The notes: generated from the letters alone by a model not told the origin. A stretch of DNA of 64,000 nt from Blastococcus sp. TF02A-26 (GCF_003319125.1 NZ_QOHG01000003.1:248001-312000), one strand, 5' to 3'; positions 9,414 to 18,513 are shown, counted from the stretch's first letter. Translations and numbers: made by a program.

Positions 9414-10211
9414 GTGGACGCGACCGCGCTCGCCTCGGCACGGACGGCGCTCACCGAGGGCGCGCCGCTGGTGCACTGCCTCACCAACACCGTCGTGCAG
9501 ACCCTGACCGCGAACGTGCTGCTCGCGGTCGGCGCCGCCCCGGCGATGGTCGTCGCGCCCGAGGAGGCCGGCGACTTCGCCGCGATCGCTTCGGCGCTGC
9601 TGGTGAACGTCGGCACGGTGCACGGGCAGTCGGCCGAGGCCATGCGGATCGCCGTCCGCTCGGCCGACGCGGCCGGCACGCCGTGGGTGCTGGACCCGGT
9701 GGCGGTGGGCGGGCTGCGCTTCCGCACCGATCTCGCCGTCGAGCTGACCGCGAGCGGCCCGGCCGTGGTCCGGGGCAACGCCTCGGAGGTCATGGCGCTG
9801 GCCGGCATCGGGTCCGGCGGCCGCGGCGTGGACTCCACCGCGACCGCCGACGACGCGCTCGAGGCCGCCGTCGCCCTCGCCGTCCGGACCGGCGGGGTGG
9901 TCGCGGTCAGCGGGCCGGTCGACGTCGTCACCGACGGGGCACGGGTGGTGCGGGTCGGCGGCGGGTCGCCGCTGCTCACCCGGACCACCGGCGCCGGCTG
10001 CGCGCTCGGGGCGCTGACCGCCGCCTACGTCGCCGCGACGGGCGACCGGCTGACCGGGGCGGTCGCCGCGCACGCGCACGTGGCGCTGGCCGCCGAGGCC
10101 GCCGCCGCGGTGTCCGCCGGGCCCGGGACGTTCGCCGCGGCGTGGGTGGACGCCCTCGACGCCGTCACCCCTGAGGAGCTGGGCCGCGCCGACGTCCGGG
10201 ACGAGTCGTGA
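9414..10211 (+). CDS. thiM: Hydroxyethylthiazole kinase ThiM
   Basis: ThiM phosphorylates 4-methyl-5-hydroxyethylthiazole for salvage. The 265 residues match the family. Visible motifs are the N-terminal [21 protein letters not shown], the VLDPVAVGG loop, [10 protein letters not shown] and the anion-hole [13 protein letters not shown] with its catalytic Cys typical of ThiM. The GTG start was chosen because it follows the riboswitch and its Shine-Dalgarno. The stop overlaps the thiE start as GTGA. The product feeds ThiE. Confidence 0.95.
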   Translation: MDATALASARTALTEGAPLVHCLTNTVVQTLTANVLLAVGAAPAMVVAPEEAGDFAAIASALLVNVGTVHGQSAEAMRIAVRSADAAGTPWVLDPVAVGGLRFRTDLAVELTASGPAVVRGNASEVMALAGIGSGGRGVDSTATADDALEAAVALAVRTGGVVAVSGPVDVVTDGARVVRVGGGSPLLTRTTGAGCALGALTAAYVAATGDRLTGAVAAHAHVALAAEAAAAVSAGPGTFAAAWVDALDAVTPEELGRADVRDES

Positions 10212-10843
10212 GGCCGGCGTTCGACCCGACCCTCTACCTGGTCACCGACACCGCGCTCTCCGGTCCGCGCACCGTGCCCGACGTCGTGCGGGCCGCGGTC
10301 GCCGGCGGGGTGACCGCGGTGCAGGTCCGGGACAAGCACGCGTCGCGCCGGGAGCTGTACGAGCTGACGCTGGCCGTGCGTGCGGTGCTGCCGCCGGGCG
10401 TCGCGCTGTTCGTCAACGACGCGGTGGACGTCGCGCTGCTCGCCGGTGCCGACGGCGTGCACGTCGGCCAGGACGACCTGCCGCCCGCCGAGGTCCGCGC
10501 GCTGATCGGCCCCGACCGGCTGCTGGGGCTCTCGGCCGGGACGCCGGAGGAGATGGCGGTCGCCCTGGCCCTCCCGCCGGGCACGGTCGACGTCGTCGGC
10601 ATCGGGCCGGTCTGGGCGACCCCCACCAAGCCCGACGCCGGCACCGGCCTGGGGCCGGCCGGGACGGCGGCGCTCGCCGAGCAGGCCCGGGCGGCCGGCC
10701 TGCGGTCGGTGGCGATCGGCGGCATCTCCGCCGGCAACGCGGGTGCGGTGACCGGGGTGGACGGCGTCTGCGTGGTCTCCGCGATCTGCGCCGCGGCCGA
10801 TGCCGGGGCCGCGGCCCGGGAGATCAGGTCGGTGCTCGCATGA
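10208..10843 (+). CDS. thiE: Thiamin phosphate synthase ThiE
   Basis: This 211-residue TIM barrel joins HMP diphosphate and thiazole phosphate to thiamin phosphate. The diagnostic ThiE features are complete: VQVRDKHAS for diphosphate binding, [20 protein letters not shown] followed by QDDLP for magnesium and pyrimidine contacts, [13 protein letters not shown], and the C-terminal [12 protein letters not shown] phosphate loop. It overlaps both neighbours (GTGA with thiM, ATGA with thiD), which implies tight cotranslation. It is the true ThiE of the window, in contrast to the TenI-like copy beside thiG. Confidence 0.96.
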   Translation: MRPAFDPTLYLVTDTALSGPRTVPDVVRAAVAGGVTAVQVRDKHASRRELYELTLAVRAVLPPGVALFVNDAVDVALLAGADGVHVGQDDLPPAEVRALIGPDRLLGLSAGTPEEMAVALALPPGTVDVVGIGPVWATPTKPDAGTGLGPAGTAALAEQARAAGLRSVAIGGISAGNAGAVTGVDGVCVVSAICAAADAGAAAREIRSVLA

Positions 10844-11658
10844 CCGCCGTCGCGCTCACCGTGGCCGGCAGCGACCCCAGCGGCGGCGCCGGCATCCAGG
10901 CCGACCTGAAGACCTTCAGCGCGCTCGGCGCCTACGGCACCGCGGTGCTCACGGCGCTGACCGCGCAGAACACCCGCGGCGTGACCGGCGTGCACGCCGT
11001 CCCGGCGGCGTTCGTGGGCGAGCAGCTGCGCACGCTGCTGGACGACGTCCCGGTCGGTGCCACCAAGCTCGGGATGCTCGGCACCGCGGAGGTGGTCCGC
11101 GAGGTGGCGGCGGTGATCGCCGAGCGCCGTCCGGGGCCGGTGGTCTGCGACCCGGTGATGGTGGCGACCAGCGGGGACCGGCTGGTCGGGCCCGACGCCG
11201 TCGCCGCCATCCGCACCGACCTGCTGCCGCTGACCCAGCTGATCACCCCGAACGTGCCCGAGGCCGCGGCGCTGCTCGACGGGCCGCCGGCGACGTCGGA
11301 GGAGGAGATGGTCGACCAGGCGCAGGCCCTCCTGGCGCTCGGGCCGGGGGCGGTGCTGCTCAAGGGCGGTCACCTGGGGGGTGCGGAGAGCGTCGACGTC
11401 CTGGCCTCCGCGGGCGGCGTCGTCGTCACCCGGCGACCGCGGGTGGCGACGTCGTCGACCCACGGGACCGGCTGCACGCTCTCCTCGGCGATCGCCGCGC
11501 TGGTGGCCCGCGGGGTCGGCGGGCCGGGGCAGTGGGAGCCGGTGGTCGAGCAGGCCCGCGACTACTTGCAGGAGGCGCTCGCGGCGGGGGAGTCGCTCGG
11601 CATCGGCTCGGGGCACGGCCCGGTGCACCACTTCGTCCGCTGGTGGCCGGCTAGCTGA
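10840..11658 (+). CDS. thiD: Hydroxymethylpyrimidine (phosphate) kinase ThiD
   Basis: ThiD phosphorylates HMP and HMP phosphate in two steps to give the ThiE substrate. The 272-residue ribokinase fold starts with the hallmark [19 protein letters not shown]. It carries [15 protein letters not shown] and [12 protein letters not shown], and ends with the anion hole [16 protein letters not shown] containing the conserved Cys. The ATG overlaps the thiE stop. Its 3' end overlaps the convergent metal transporter gene by eight bases. Confidence 0.96.
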   Translation: MTAVALTVAGSDPSGGAGIQADLKTFSALGAYGTAVLTALTAQNTRGVTGVHAVPAAFVGEQLRTLLDDVPVGATKLGMLGTAEVVREVAAVIAERRPGPVVCDPVMVATSGDRLVGPDAVAAIRTDLLPLTQLITPNVPEAAALLDGPPATSEEEMVDQAQALLALGPGAVLLKGGHLGGAESVDVLASAGGVVVTRRPRVATSSTHGTGCTLSSAIAALVARGVGGPGQWEPVVEQARDYLQEALAAGESLGIGSGHGPVHHFVRWWPAS

Positions 11659-12943
11659 CGAAGCCGATGAGCAGGTGGGCGTTGAGGCCGATGATCAGCG
11701 CGGCGACGACGCTGCCGGCCACCGTGGTGATCCGCCGGTTGACCCAGCCGCCCATCAGGTCCTTGCGGCTGGTCAGCCACAGCAGCGGCACCAGCGCGAA
11801 CGGGATGCCGAAGCTCAGCACCACCTGTGACCAGACCAGCGCGGTCGTCGGGTCACCGCCGAGGACCAGGACCGCCAGCGCGGGGGCCAGGGTGATCAGG
11901 CGGCGGGCCAGCACCGGGATGTGCCGGCGCAGGAAGCCGGCCATGACGACCTGGCCGGCGTGGGTGCCGACCGACGACGAGGCGAAGCCCGACGCGAGCA
12001 GCGCCAGCGCGAAGGCGATGGAGGCCCCGGCGCCCAGCTGGTCGCCCAGCCCGGCGTGCACCGACTCCAGCGAGTCCGCCTGGTCGCCACCGGTGAACAG
12101 CTGGGCGGCGATCACCAGCATGGCCGCGTTGACCAGCCCGGCCAGCCCCATGGCCAGGAGGACGTCGAGCCGCTGCGCCTTCAGCAGCCGCCGCCGGCCG
12201 GCCTCGGTGCGCCCCGCGGTGACGACGTCGCCGTAGCGGCCAGGGGTCAGCGCCGAGTGCACGTAGATCACGTGCGGCATGACCGTGGCGCCGAGGATTC
12301 CCGCGGCCAGCACCAGGCTGTCGGGCCCCTCGAAGCTCGGCACCATCCCACCGGCCACCCCGCCGAGGTCCACGCCAGAGCCGATGAGCGTGTAGAGGAA
12401 CCCGCCGCCGATCACCAGCAGCAGCCCGGTGATGACCCGCTCGAACGGCCGGTGCCCGCGCGACTGCGCGCCTAGCAGCAGGAACGCGACGATCGCGGTG
12501 ATGATCCCGCCGATCGGCAGCGGCACCCCGAACAGCAGGTTGAGCGCGACCGCGCCGCCGACGATCTCGGCCAGGTCGGTGGCGATGGCCACGGCCTCGG
12601 CCTGCACCCACAGCATCCGGGTCACCGGCGTCGGCATCCGCTCGCGGCACAGCGTGGCGAGGTCGCGACCGGTGGCCAGGCCCAGCTTCGCGGTCAGCGA
12701 CTGGATGAGCATCGCCATGAGGTTGGCCGCGACGATCACCCACAGCAGCGTGTAGCCGAAGGCCGCGCCACCGGAGAAGTTCGTCGCGAAGTTCCCCGGG
12801 TCGACGTAGGCCACCGCGGCCACGAAGGCCGGGCCCAGCATCGGCCAGATCCGCCGCTTCCCGGGAGCCGGGGCTGGCGTCGGTCGGGGGGCGCTGACGA
12901 GCGTCGTCGGCAGGACGGCGGCCTCGGTCTTGGAGAGGTACAC
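11651..12943 (-). CDS. mntH: NRAMP-family divalent metal transporter, MntH-like
   Basis: This 430-residue proton-coupled metal importer has about eleven transmembrane helices. Both metal-binding motifs are intact: DPGNFATN in helix 1 and MPHVIYVHSAL in helix 6. These are typical of Mn(II)/Fe(II)-type NRAMP proteins. Aluminium- or magnesium-type relatives alter these positions. A GTG starts the protein after an unusually long GC-rich leader of over 120 bases. It is monocistronic and tail-to-tail with thiD. A metal-responsive repressor or RNA element is likely, but its identity is not proven. Confidence 0.93.
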   Translation of the reverse strand: MYLSKTEAAVLPTTLVSAPRPTPAPAPGKRRIWPMLGPAFVAAVAYVDPGNFATNFSGGAAFGYTLLWVIVAANLMAMLIQSLTAKLGLATGRDLATLCRERMPTPVTRMLWVQAEAVAIATDLAEIVGGAVALNLLFGVPLPIGGIITAIVAFLLLGAQSRGHRPFERVITGLLLVIGGGFLYTLIGSGVDLGGVAGGMVPSFEGPDSLVLAAGILGATVMPHVIYVHSALTPGRYGDVVTAGRTEAGRRRLLKAQRLDVLLAMGLAGLVNAAMLVIAAQLFTGGDQADSLESVHAGLGDQLGAGASIAFALALLASGFASSSVGTHAGQVVMAGFLRRHIPVLARRLITLAPALAVLVLGGDPTTALVWSQVVLSFGIPFALVPLLWLTSRKDLMGGWVNRRITTVAGSVVAALIIGLNAHLLIGFVS

Positions 12944-13065
12944 GGCGGCCTCGCAGGGGCGGTGGGTGGGCTGGCGTTCCTCTCCTGCCCGGCAGGGGTG
13001 TCACCCCCGGGCCATCCCGTGGCCCCCGCGGGCCGAGGTGAGCCTCGCCTCAGCCACCTAAGTAC
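12944..13065 (-). promoter_or_regulatory. Structured leader/operator region of the NRAMP gene
   Basis: On the minus strand, a TTCAAG/TACTTA-like promoter is followed by a GC-rich leader. Bases 13036-13059 form an imperfect palindrome with outer arms AGGTG/CACCT and inner TGAG/CTCA, loosely like a DtxR/MntR-type metal box. Farther down, GGGGGTGACACCCC and neighbouring arms can form hairpins, and GAGAGGAACGCCA resembles a conserved stretch of the M-box magnesium riboswitch. The resemblance is partial, so either a repressor site or a metal-sensing RNA is possible. Confidence 0.35.
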
Positions 13066-13082
13066 TTGAACTCTCATCTATC

Positions 13083-13104
13083 TGGGCGCACACTGGGCGC
13101 ACAC
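13083..13104 (+). repeat. Perfect 11-bp tandem repeat in the VOC promoter region
   Basis: TGGGCGCACAC occurs twice head to tail, ending 20 bases before the GTG of the VOC gene and following TTGAAC at about 13066. The location between the divergent NRAMP and VOC genes, near the presumed transcription start, suggests an activator or repressor site, but chance duplication is possible. Confidence 0.6.
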
Positions 13105-13124
13105 CACCTCGATCGGAGCCCGCC

Positions 13125-13637
13125 GTGCCCGTCCAGCGCCTGAACCACGCCGTCCTCTACGTCCGCGACGTCGACCGCAGCGTCGCCTTCTACCGCGAGG
13201 TCCTCGGCTTCCGGCCGGTGATGGAGATCCCGGGCCGGGCCGCCTTCCTGCAGGCCGAGGGGTCGACCAACGACCACGACCTCGGGCTGTTCGCGATCGG
13301 CGACCGCGCCGGGGCATCGGAGGCGGGACGGCGCACCGTCGGGCTCTACCACCTGGCGTGGGAGGTCGACACGCTCGCTGAGCTGCAGCGGGTCCAGGAC
13401 GCACTGCTGCGGGCCGGGGCGCTGTCGGGTGCCTCCGACCACGGCACCACCAAGGCGCTCTACGCCCACGACCCCGACGGTCTCGAGTTCGAGGTGTCCT
13501 GGTTGGTGCCGGCCGAGCTGATCACGCCCGAGGTGTCGGAGGCGCGGGCCCGCATCGGCCGGCTGGACCTGCCCCGCGAGATCGCCCGCTACGGCGCGGA
13601 GACCCGCGGCGGCGTCGGCGTCTCCATCCCCGTCTGA
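13125..13637 (+). CDS. VOC-superfamily protein, glyoxalase/extradiol-dioxygenase type
   Basis: The 170-residue protein has two beta-alpha-beta-beta-beta modules of the vicinal oxygen chelate fold. Candidate metal ligands are His8 (LNHAVLYV), His in LYHLAWEV and Glu in DGLEFEVSW, in the order seen in CatE-like catechol 2,3-dioxygenases. No aromatic degradation genes adjoin it, so the substrate is unknown. It is divergent from the NRAMP metal transporter and immediately followed by a repeated hairpin element two bases after its stop. Confidence 0.85.
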   Translation: MPVQRLNHAVLYVRDVDRSVAFYREVLGFRPVMEIPGRAAFLQAEGSTNDHDLGLFAIGDRAGASEAGRRTVGLYHLAWEVDTLAELQRVQDALLRAGALSGASDHGTTKALYAHDPDGLEFEVSWLVPAELITPEVSEARARIGRLDLPREIARYGAETRGGVGVSIPV

Positions 13638-13638
13638 G

Positions 13639-13679
13639 CGGAGTCGCTCGAGTGCGGGAACCGCACTCGAGCGACTCCG
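13639..13679. repeat. Hairpin element family A, copy 1
   Basis: A perfect 19-bp inverted repeat, arm CGGAGTCGCTCGAGTGCGG, encloses a GAA loop. It begins one base after the VOC stop codon and ends 16 bases before the next gene's GTG. The identical arms occur again at 22720-22760, also abutting a stop codon, with loop TTT. There is no T-run, so it may be an actinobacterial terminator/processing hairpin or a small dispersed palindromic element. Confidence 0.85.
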
Positions 13680-13695
13680 ATGCAGGATCACGTCC

Positions 13696-14265
13696 GTGCA
13701 CTCCGATCCGCCTCTGCAACCCGTCGAGCTCGAGGTCGGCGAGCTGCGGCTGCGACCGTGGCGTGCGGACGACGTGGACGACGCCTGGCACGTCTTCCAG
13801 GACGAGCAGGTGCGCCGGTGGGGTGGCCCGGTGGTCGAGTCCCGGGAGGACGTCGTCGCCTGGCTCGACCGTCGCCTGGAGCCGGCCCCGGACCGGGTGA
13901 GCTGGGCCGTCGTCGACACCACGACCGGTGCCCTGGCGGGCTCGGCCGGCTTCTCGTTCGTCGACCTCGACGAGGGACAGGCGATGGTGGGCTACTGGAC
14001 GGCTCCGGCGCACCGCGGCCGGGGGCTGGCGCCGGTCGCGGTCGACGCCGTCTGCCGCCGGCTGTTCGCGACGACGACCGTGGACCGCATCGAGCTCTTC
14101 CACGCGATCGCCAACGTCGCCTCGGGCCGGGTCGCCGAGAAGGCGGGCTTCACCTGGGAGGGGCGGCTGCGCCGGTCGCACCGCTACGCCGGTGTCAAGC
14201 TCGACCAGTTCCTCTGGGCCCGGCTGGCCGACGACCCGCCGCCGGCGCTCAGCAGCCGCAGCTGA
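13696..14265 (+). CDS. GNAT acetyltransferase, RimJ/RimL type
   Basis: This 189-residue N-acetyltransferase matches the Acetyltransf_3 layout: LRLRPWRADDVDDAW at the start, GYWTAPAHRGRGLAPVAV as the acetyl-CoA binding loop (Arg-Gly-Arg-Gly), and IANVASGRVAEKAGFTWEG near the C-terminus. Such proteins modify protein N-termini or small amines. No substrate is suggested by context. The GTG start lies 16 bases after a strong hairpin, so it probably has its own promoter within or through that element. The 3' end overlaps the convergent rhodanese gene by 17 bases. Confidence 0.9.
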   Translation: MHSDPPLQPVELEVGELRLRPWRADDVDDAWHVFQDEQVRRWGGPVVESREDVVAWLDRRLEPAPDRVSWAVVDTTTGALAGSAGFSFVDLDEGQAMVGYWTAPAHRGRGLAPVAVDAVCRRLFATTTVDRIELFHAIANVASGRVAEKAGFTWEGRLRRSHRYAGVKLDQFLWARLADDPPPALSSRS

Positions 14266-14692
14266 TCCCGGCCGGGGCGGGGAGCGGGTCGACGGCGGGG
14301 CGGTGCACGCCGTCCGCCGTCTCGACCGGCAGTCCCTCGCGGGCCCAGTACTCGAAGCCGCCGATCATCTCCCGCACCCGGAAGCCCAGCGTGGCCAGCG
14401 CGAGCGCCGCCCGGGTGGCGCCGTTGCAGCCCGGCCCCCAGCAGTAGGTGACCACCGGGACGGACCGGTCCAGCTCACCCACCCGTGCGGTGATCTGCCG
14501 GCCGGGCAGGTGCACCGCGCCGGGCACGTGCCCCTGCGCCCACGACTCGGCGCTGCGGCTGTCGAGCAGGACGAAACCCGGCGCGCCCGACTCCAGGGCC
14601 GCGTGCACGTCGCTGACGTCGGTCTCGACCGCGAGGCGGCGGGCGAAGTGGGCGGCGGCGTCGGCGGGGTCGGTCGTCCAGTCCAGGCTCAT
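14249..14692 (-). CDS. Rhodanese-like sulfurtransferase
   Basis: The 147-residue single rhodanese domain carries FVLLDSRSAESWAQGHVPGAVHLP and an active-site loop TYCWGPGCNGA, in which the first Cys is the expected persulfide-forming residue. The loop is a CWGPGCN variant, not the classical CxxGxR. A C-terminal CGC tail adds two further cysteines, which could help relay sulfur. It is monocistronic and convergent with the GNAT gene. Possible roles are thiosulfate or persulfide transfer; the acceptor is unknown. Confidence 0.88.
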   Translation of the reverse strand: MSLDWTTDPADAAAHFARRLAVETDVSDVHAALESGAPGFVLLDSRSAESWAQGHVPGAVHLPGRQITARVGELDRSVPVVTYCWGPGCNGATRAALALATLGFRVREMIGGFEYWAREGLPVETADGVHRPAVDPLPAPAGISCGC

Positions 14693-14788
14693 GACGACGA
14701 TGCTCCGGGTCCGGCGTCCTCCGGACGAGCGGCAGGACCGCCGTCCTCCGCATCGATCCTGCCAAGGAGCCTCGCGCGCGAAAGCCCC

Positions 14789-15499
14789 TCAGCGGCGGCG
14801 GCGCGGGGGGTCCAGCGGCACGGCCAGGCCGTCGGGCGGCGGCATGGCCAGGGCCGCGCGGACGTCGTCCCGCTCCGGCGCGAAGCCCGCCCCGGCGAGG
14901 ACGACGTCGCGGACCAGCGCGTGCCACAGGCCCGAGCGGCGCACCATCGAGTGCCCGCCGGCCACGGTGAACCGGGCGATCCGCGCGCCGGCCCGCTGCG
15001 CCCGCACCGCGTACTCGGCCGACAGCCGGGTCGGCACCCACCGGTCGCCGCGGCCGTGCAGCAGGACGACGGTCTGCCCGCGCAGGTGCGCGACCGGCTC
15101 GCCCGGCGGCGTCCAGGGCGCGAGCCCGCACACCGCGGCCACCCCCGGCTCCCCGCCCGCCCGGAGCACCGCCCGGCCACCCATCGAGTGCCCCACCAGC
15201 ACGATCGGCAGGTCCTCGCCGTGTTCGGTGCGGATCCGGTCCAGCGCCCACCGGACGTCGGCGAACGCGTCGGCGGCCAGCCCGTTCCAGCCGGCCACCC
15301 GGTAGCGCAGCAGGTAGGTGTCCAGGCCGCGCGGGCCCACGCTGCGGCGGACGAACTCCTCGATGGCGCGCATCCGCAGCAGCGACAGCGCGCGCTCGCG
15401 CGGCGGCTGCACGCTCTCGACCGTGCCGCCGTGGCAGAACAGCGCGACGGCGCGGGTCGGGACCGGCGCGGGGGAGTGGTCGAGTCCCGGCGAGGTCAC
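14789..15499 (-). CDS. Alpha/beta-hydrolase-fold protein
   Basis: This 236-residue soluble hydrolase has its nucleophile elbow at VGHSMGGRAV, the acid in HGRGDRWVP and the catalytic His in AGGHSMVRR. The substrate is unknown. The GTG start overlaps the stop of the upstream oxidoreductase gene as GTGA, so the two form an operon and may act on related carbonyl or ester compounds. The C-terminus ends in a short Arg-rich tail. Confidence 0.88.
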   Translation of the reverse strand: MTSPGLDHSPAPVPTRAVALFCHGGTVESVQPPRERALSLLRMRAIEEFVRRSVGPRGLDTYLLRYRVAGWNGLAADAFADVRWALDRIRTEHGEDLPIVLVGHSMGGRAVLRAGGEPGVAAVCGLAPWTPPGEPVAHLRGQTVVLLHGRGDRWVPTRLSAEYAVRAQRAGARIARFTVAGGHSMVRRSGLWHALVRDVVLAGAGFAPERDDVRAALAMPPPDGLAVPLDPPRRRR

Positions 15500-16518
15500 G
15501 ACTCGTCGGGCGCGAGCCGGACGACCATCTTCCCGGTGTTGGCCCCGCGCAGGAGGTCCAGGAACGCCGGCACCGCCTGGTCCAGCCCCTCGTACACGGT
15601 CTCCCGGGCGACCAGCTCACCCGAGCGCAGCCAGCCGGCGATCGCCTCGGTGGCCTCCGCGCGCAGGTCGGTGTGGTCGCCCACGAGCAGGCCGCGCAGG
15701 GTCAGCCGCTTGCCGACCATCAGGCTCATGTTGCGCGGCCCCGGCGGCGGCTCGGTGGCGTTGTAGCCGGAGATCGAGCCGCAGAGCGCGGCCCGGCCGT
15801 GGACCCGCAGCGCCCCGATGGCCGCCTCCAGGTGCTCGCCGCCGACGTTGTCGAAGTAGACGCTGATGCCGTCCGGCGCCGCCGCGCGCAGCTGCCGGGA
15901 GACCGGCCCGTCGTGGTAGTCGAACGCCGCGGTGAAGCCGAGCTCGCCGGTCAGCCAGGCCACCTTCTCCGGGCTGCCGGCGCTGCCGATCACCGAGCCG
16001 GCGCCGCGCAGCCGGGCGAACTGGCCCACCGCGCTGCCCACCGCCCCCGCCGCTCCGGAGACGAAGACGTCGTCGCCGGGCACGAACTCCGCCACCCGGA
16101 ACAGGCCCGCGTACGCCGTCAGTCCCGGCATGCCGAGGACGCCGAGGTGGTGGGTCGGGGAGACGCCCTCGAGCTCGGGCAGCACCCGCACCTCCCGGGC
16201 GCCGAGGACGGCGACGTCGCGCCACGCGGCGTCGGTGAGCACCAGCGCGCCCACCGGGACGTCGTCGGACCGCGACTCGACGACTCGGCCGATCGCGCCG
16301 CCCTTCATGACCTCGCCGACCTCCCACGGCGGCGCGTAGGAGGGCTCCGGGCGCATCCGCCCGCGCATGTACGGGTCGACCGACATGGCGGTCATCCGGA
16401 CGACGACCTGTCCGTCGGCGGGGTCGGGGTGCTCCACCTCGACCAGCCGGAAGTCCTCCGGCGTGGGCTCGCCGTGCGGGATCGCGGCGAGGTGCCACTC
16501 ACGGGCGTTGACGGGCAT
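15496..16518 (-). CDS. NADP-dependent medium-chain oxidoreductase, CurA/PTGR-like
   Basis: The 340-residue zinc-independent alkenal/one oxidoreductase belongs to the leukotriene B4 12-hydroxydehydrogenase group. It has MSVDPYMRGRM near the N-terminus, the nucleotide-binding GAAGAVGSAVGQFARLRG and DNVGGEHLEAAI. These enzymes reduce the activated double bonds of alpha,beta-unsaturated carbonyls, often in detoxification. It is the first gene of a two-gene operon with the alpha/beta hydrolase. It is divergent from msrA with 33 bases between the starts, which fits a shared stress-related promoter region. Confidence 0.92.
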   Translation of the reverse strand: MPVNAREWHLAAIPHGEPTPEDFRLVEVEHPDPADGQVVVRMTAMSVDPYMRGRMRPEPSYAPPWEVGEVMKGGAIGRVVESRSDDVPVGALVLTDAAWRDVAVLGAREVRVLPELEGVSPTHHLGVLGMPGLTAYAGLFRVAEFVPGDDVFVSGAAGAVGSAVGQFARLRGAGSVIGSAGSPEKVAWLTGELGFTAAFDYHDGPVSRQLRAAAPDGISVYFDNVGGEHLEAAIGALRVHGRAALCGSISGYNATEPPPGPRNMSLMVGKRLTLRGLLVGDHTDLRAEATEAIAGWLRSGELVARETVYEGLDQAVPAFLDLLRGANTGKMVVRLAPDES

Positions 16519-16539
16519 GGGCCGATCCTGCCCGCTCAC

Positions 16540-16545
16540 TAACCT
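16540..16545 (+). promoter_or_regulatory. Likely -10 of a leaderless msrA transcript
   Basis: TAACCT lies six bases before the msrA ATG, so transcription would start at or within a base or two of the start codon. There is no separate Shine-Dalgarno at normal spacing apart from a G-run adjoining the ATG. Confidence 0.5.
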
Positions 16546-16551
16546 GGGGGC

Positions 16552-17208
<657 letters not shown>

Positions 17209-17217
17209 GCGGCCGCG

Positions 17218-17274
17218 GCATGGGAAGCGATCCCCACGTCCTCCAGCGCCAGCCGTGGGGATCGCTTCCCATGC
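17218..17274. terminator. Perfect 21-bp-arm hairpin spanning the start of the RsmC-like gene
   Basis: The left arm at 17218-17238 and the right arm at 17254-17274 are exact reverse complements, with a 15-base loop. It begins nine bases after the msrA stop and would work as a terminator for msrA. Both arms contain an ATG (17220 in the left arm, 17271 in the right) in the same frame as the methyltransferase gene. Initiation of that gene therefore sits inside the structure. Confidence 0.75.
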
Positions 17275-18398
17275 CCGACGCCAGCGCGCTGTTCGACCAG
17301 CTCCGCAGGGAGCCCGACGTCGAGGCGCCCGAGCTCGTCGCCGTCGACGCCACCGACCGGTTGCTGCTCGACGAGGCCGCGCCGCTGCTCGCGGCGGCCG
17401 GTCCCGGCGAGGTGGTGGTCGTCGACGACTCCCACGGCGCGCTGACCCTCGGCGCGGTCGCGCTGCACGGTGCCCGGGACGTGCGGGTGCACCAGGACCT
17501 GCTGGTCGGCGAGCTGGCGCTGGCGGCGAACGCCGACCGCACCGGCCTGGCCGGCGCGTACCGGTCGCTGCCGCTGGACGGCGACCTGTTCGCCGGCGCC
17601 CGCGTGGTCCTGGCCAAGGCGCCCAAGGCCCTCGACGCACTGCGCGAGCTGACCGAGCTCGTCGCCGCGCACGCCGCACCCGACGTGACGCTGCTGGTCG
17701 GCGGGCGGGTCAAGCACATGACCCACGGGATGAACGACGTCCTGCGGATCGGCTTCACCGACGTCACGGCGAGCCTGGCACGGCAGAAGTCCCGCCTGCT
17801 GGTGGCCCGCGGCCCGCGCGGCGACGTCCCGTCGTCCTTCCCGCGCTGCCGCCGGGACGACGCCACCGGGCTGACCGTGTGCGCGCACGGCGCCGCGTTC
17901 GCCGGGACGCGGGTGGACGACGGCACCCGGGCCCTGCTGCGGGCGCTGGACGGCGCCGTCCCGGACGCGACCACCGCACTCGACCTCGGCTGCGGCACCG
18001 GTGTGCTGGCCGTGGCCCTCGCCGCCGCCCGCCCCGGCCTGGCGGTGCTGGCCTCCGACCAGTCCGCGGCCGCCGTGGCCTCGGCGACGGCGACCGCGGC
18101 CGCCAACGGCGTCGCCGACCGGGTGGGCATCGGCCGGGACGACGCCGCGGCCGGCGTGCCCGACGGATCGGTCGACCTCGTCGTCTGCAACCCGCCGTTC
18201 CACCTGGGCACGTCCGTGGTCACCGCGGCCGCCGACCGGCTGTTCGTGGCGGCCGCGCGGGTGCTGCGGCCCGGCGGCGAGCTGTGGACGGTCTACAACA
18301 ACCGCCTGCCGCACCGCGCCGCGCTGCGCCGGCTGGTCGGACCCACCCGCGTCGTCGACGCCGGCCGGCAGTTCACGGTGACGGCGTCGAGGCGCTGA
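17271..18398 (+). CDS. RsmC/RlmG-like class I methyltransferase
   Basis: This 375-residue protein has a degenerate N-terminal methyltransferase-like domain and a C-terminal SAM-binding domain. Motif I is LDLGCGTGVLAVAL and the catalytic motif is NPPF, typical of guanine-N2 methyltransferases of 16S or 23S rRNA. The N-terminal half with VLAKAPKALDALRELTE matches the RsmC arrangement. I place the start at ATG 17271 because homologous-looking sequence begins there; an in-frame ATG at 17220 would add 17 residues encoded by the hairpin. Both starts are embedded in the inverted repeat. Confidence 0.88.
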   Translation: MPDASALFDQLRREPDVEAPELVAVDATDRLLLDEAAPLLAAAGPGEVVVVDDSHGALTLGAVALHGARDVRVHQDLLVGELALAANADRTGLAGAYRSLPLDGDLFAGARVVLAKAPKALDALRELTELVAAHAAPDVTLLVGGRVKHMTHGMNDVLRIGFTDVTASLARQKSRLLVARGPRGDVPSSFPRCRRDDATGLTVCAHGAAFAGTRVDDGTRALLRALDGAVPDATTALDLGCGTGVLAVALAAARPGLAVLASDQSAAAVASATATAAANGVADRVGIGRDDAAAGVPDGSVDLVVCNPPFHLGTSVVTAAADRLFVAAARVLRPGGELWTVYNNRLPHRAALRRLVGPTRVVDAGRQFTVTASRR

Positions 18399-18430
18399 CC
18401 TCGGCTCCCCGACGTGGGCGCCGTTTCGAC

Positions 18431-18458
18431 TGGAGTCACTCCACCCGCGAGCCGATAA
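18431..18458 (+). promoter_or_regulatory. Motility-sigma (FliA/WhiG-type) -10 element with adjoining palindrome
   Basis: GCCGATAA at 18451-18458 equals the conserved -10 octamer of FliA/sigma-28-type promoters. It lies 55 bases before the chemoreceptor start. The expected -35 is less clear. In that region lies a perfect 13-base palindrome TGGAGTCACTCCA (18431-18443), which could be an operator. The 5' leader further contains a GACCGTG-CT-CACGGTC hairpin at 18470-18485. Confidence 0.65.
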
Positions 18459-18513
18459 GGGCGGCGAGTGACCGTGCTCACGGTCGTCGTCCCCACGCCT
18501 CCCGGAGCTCCGC

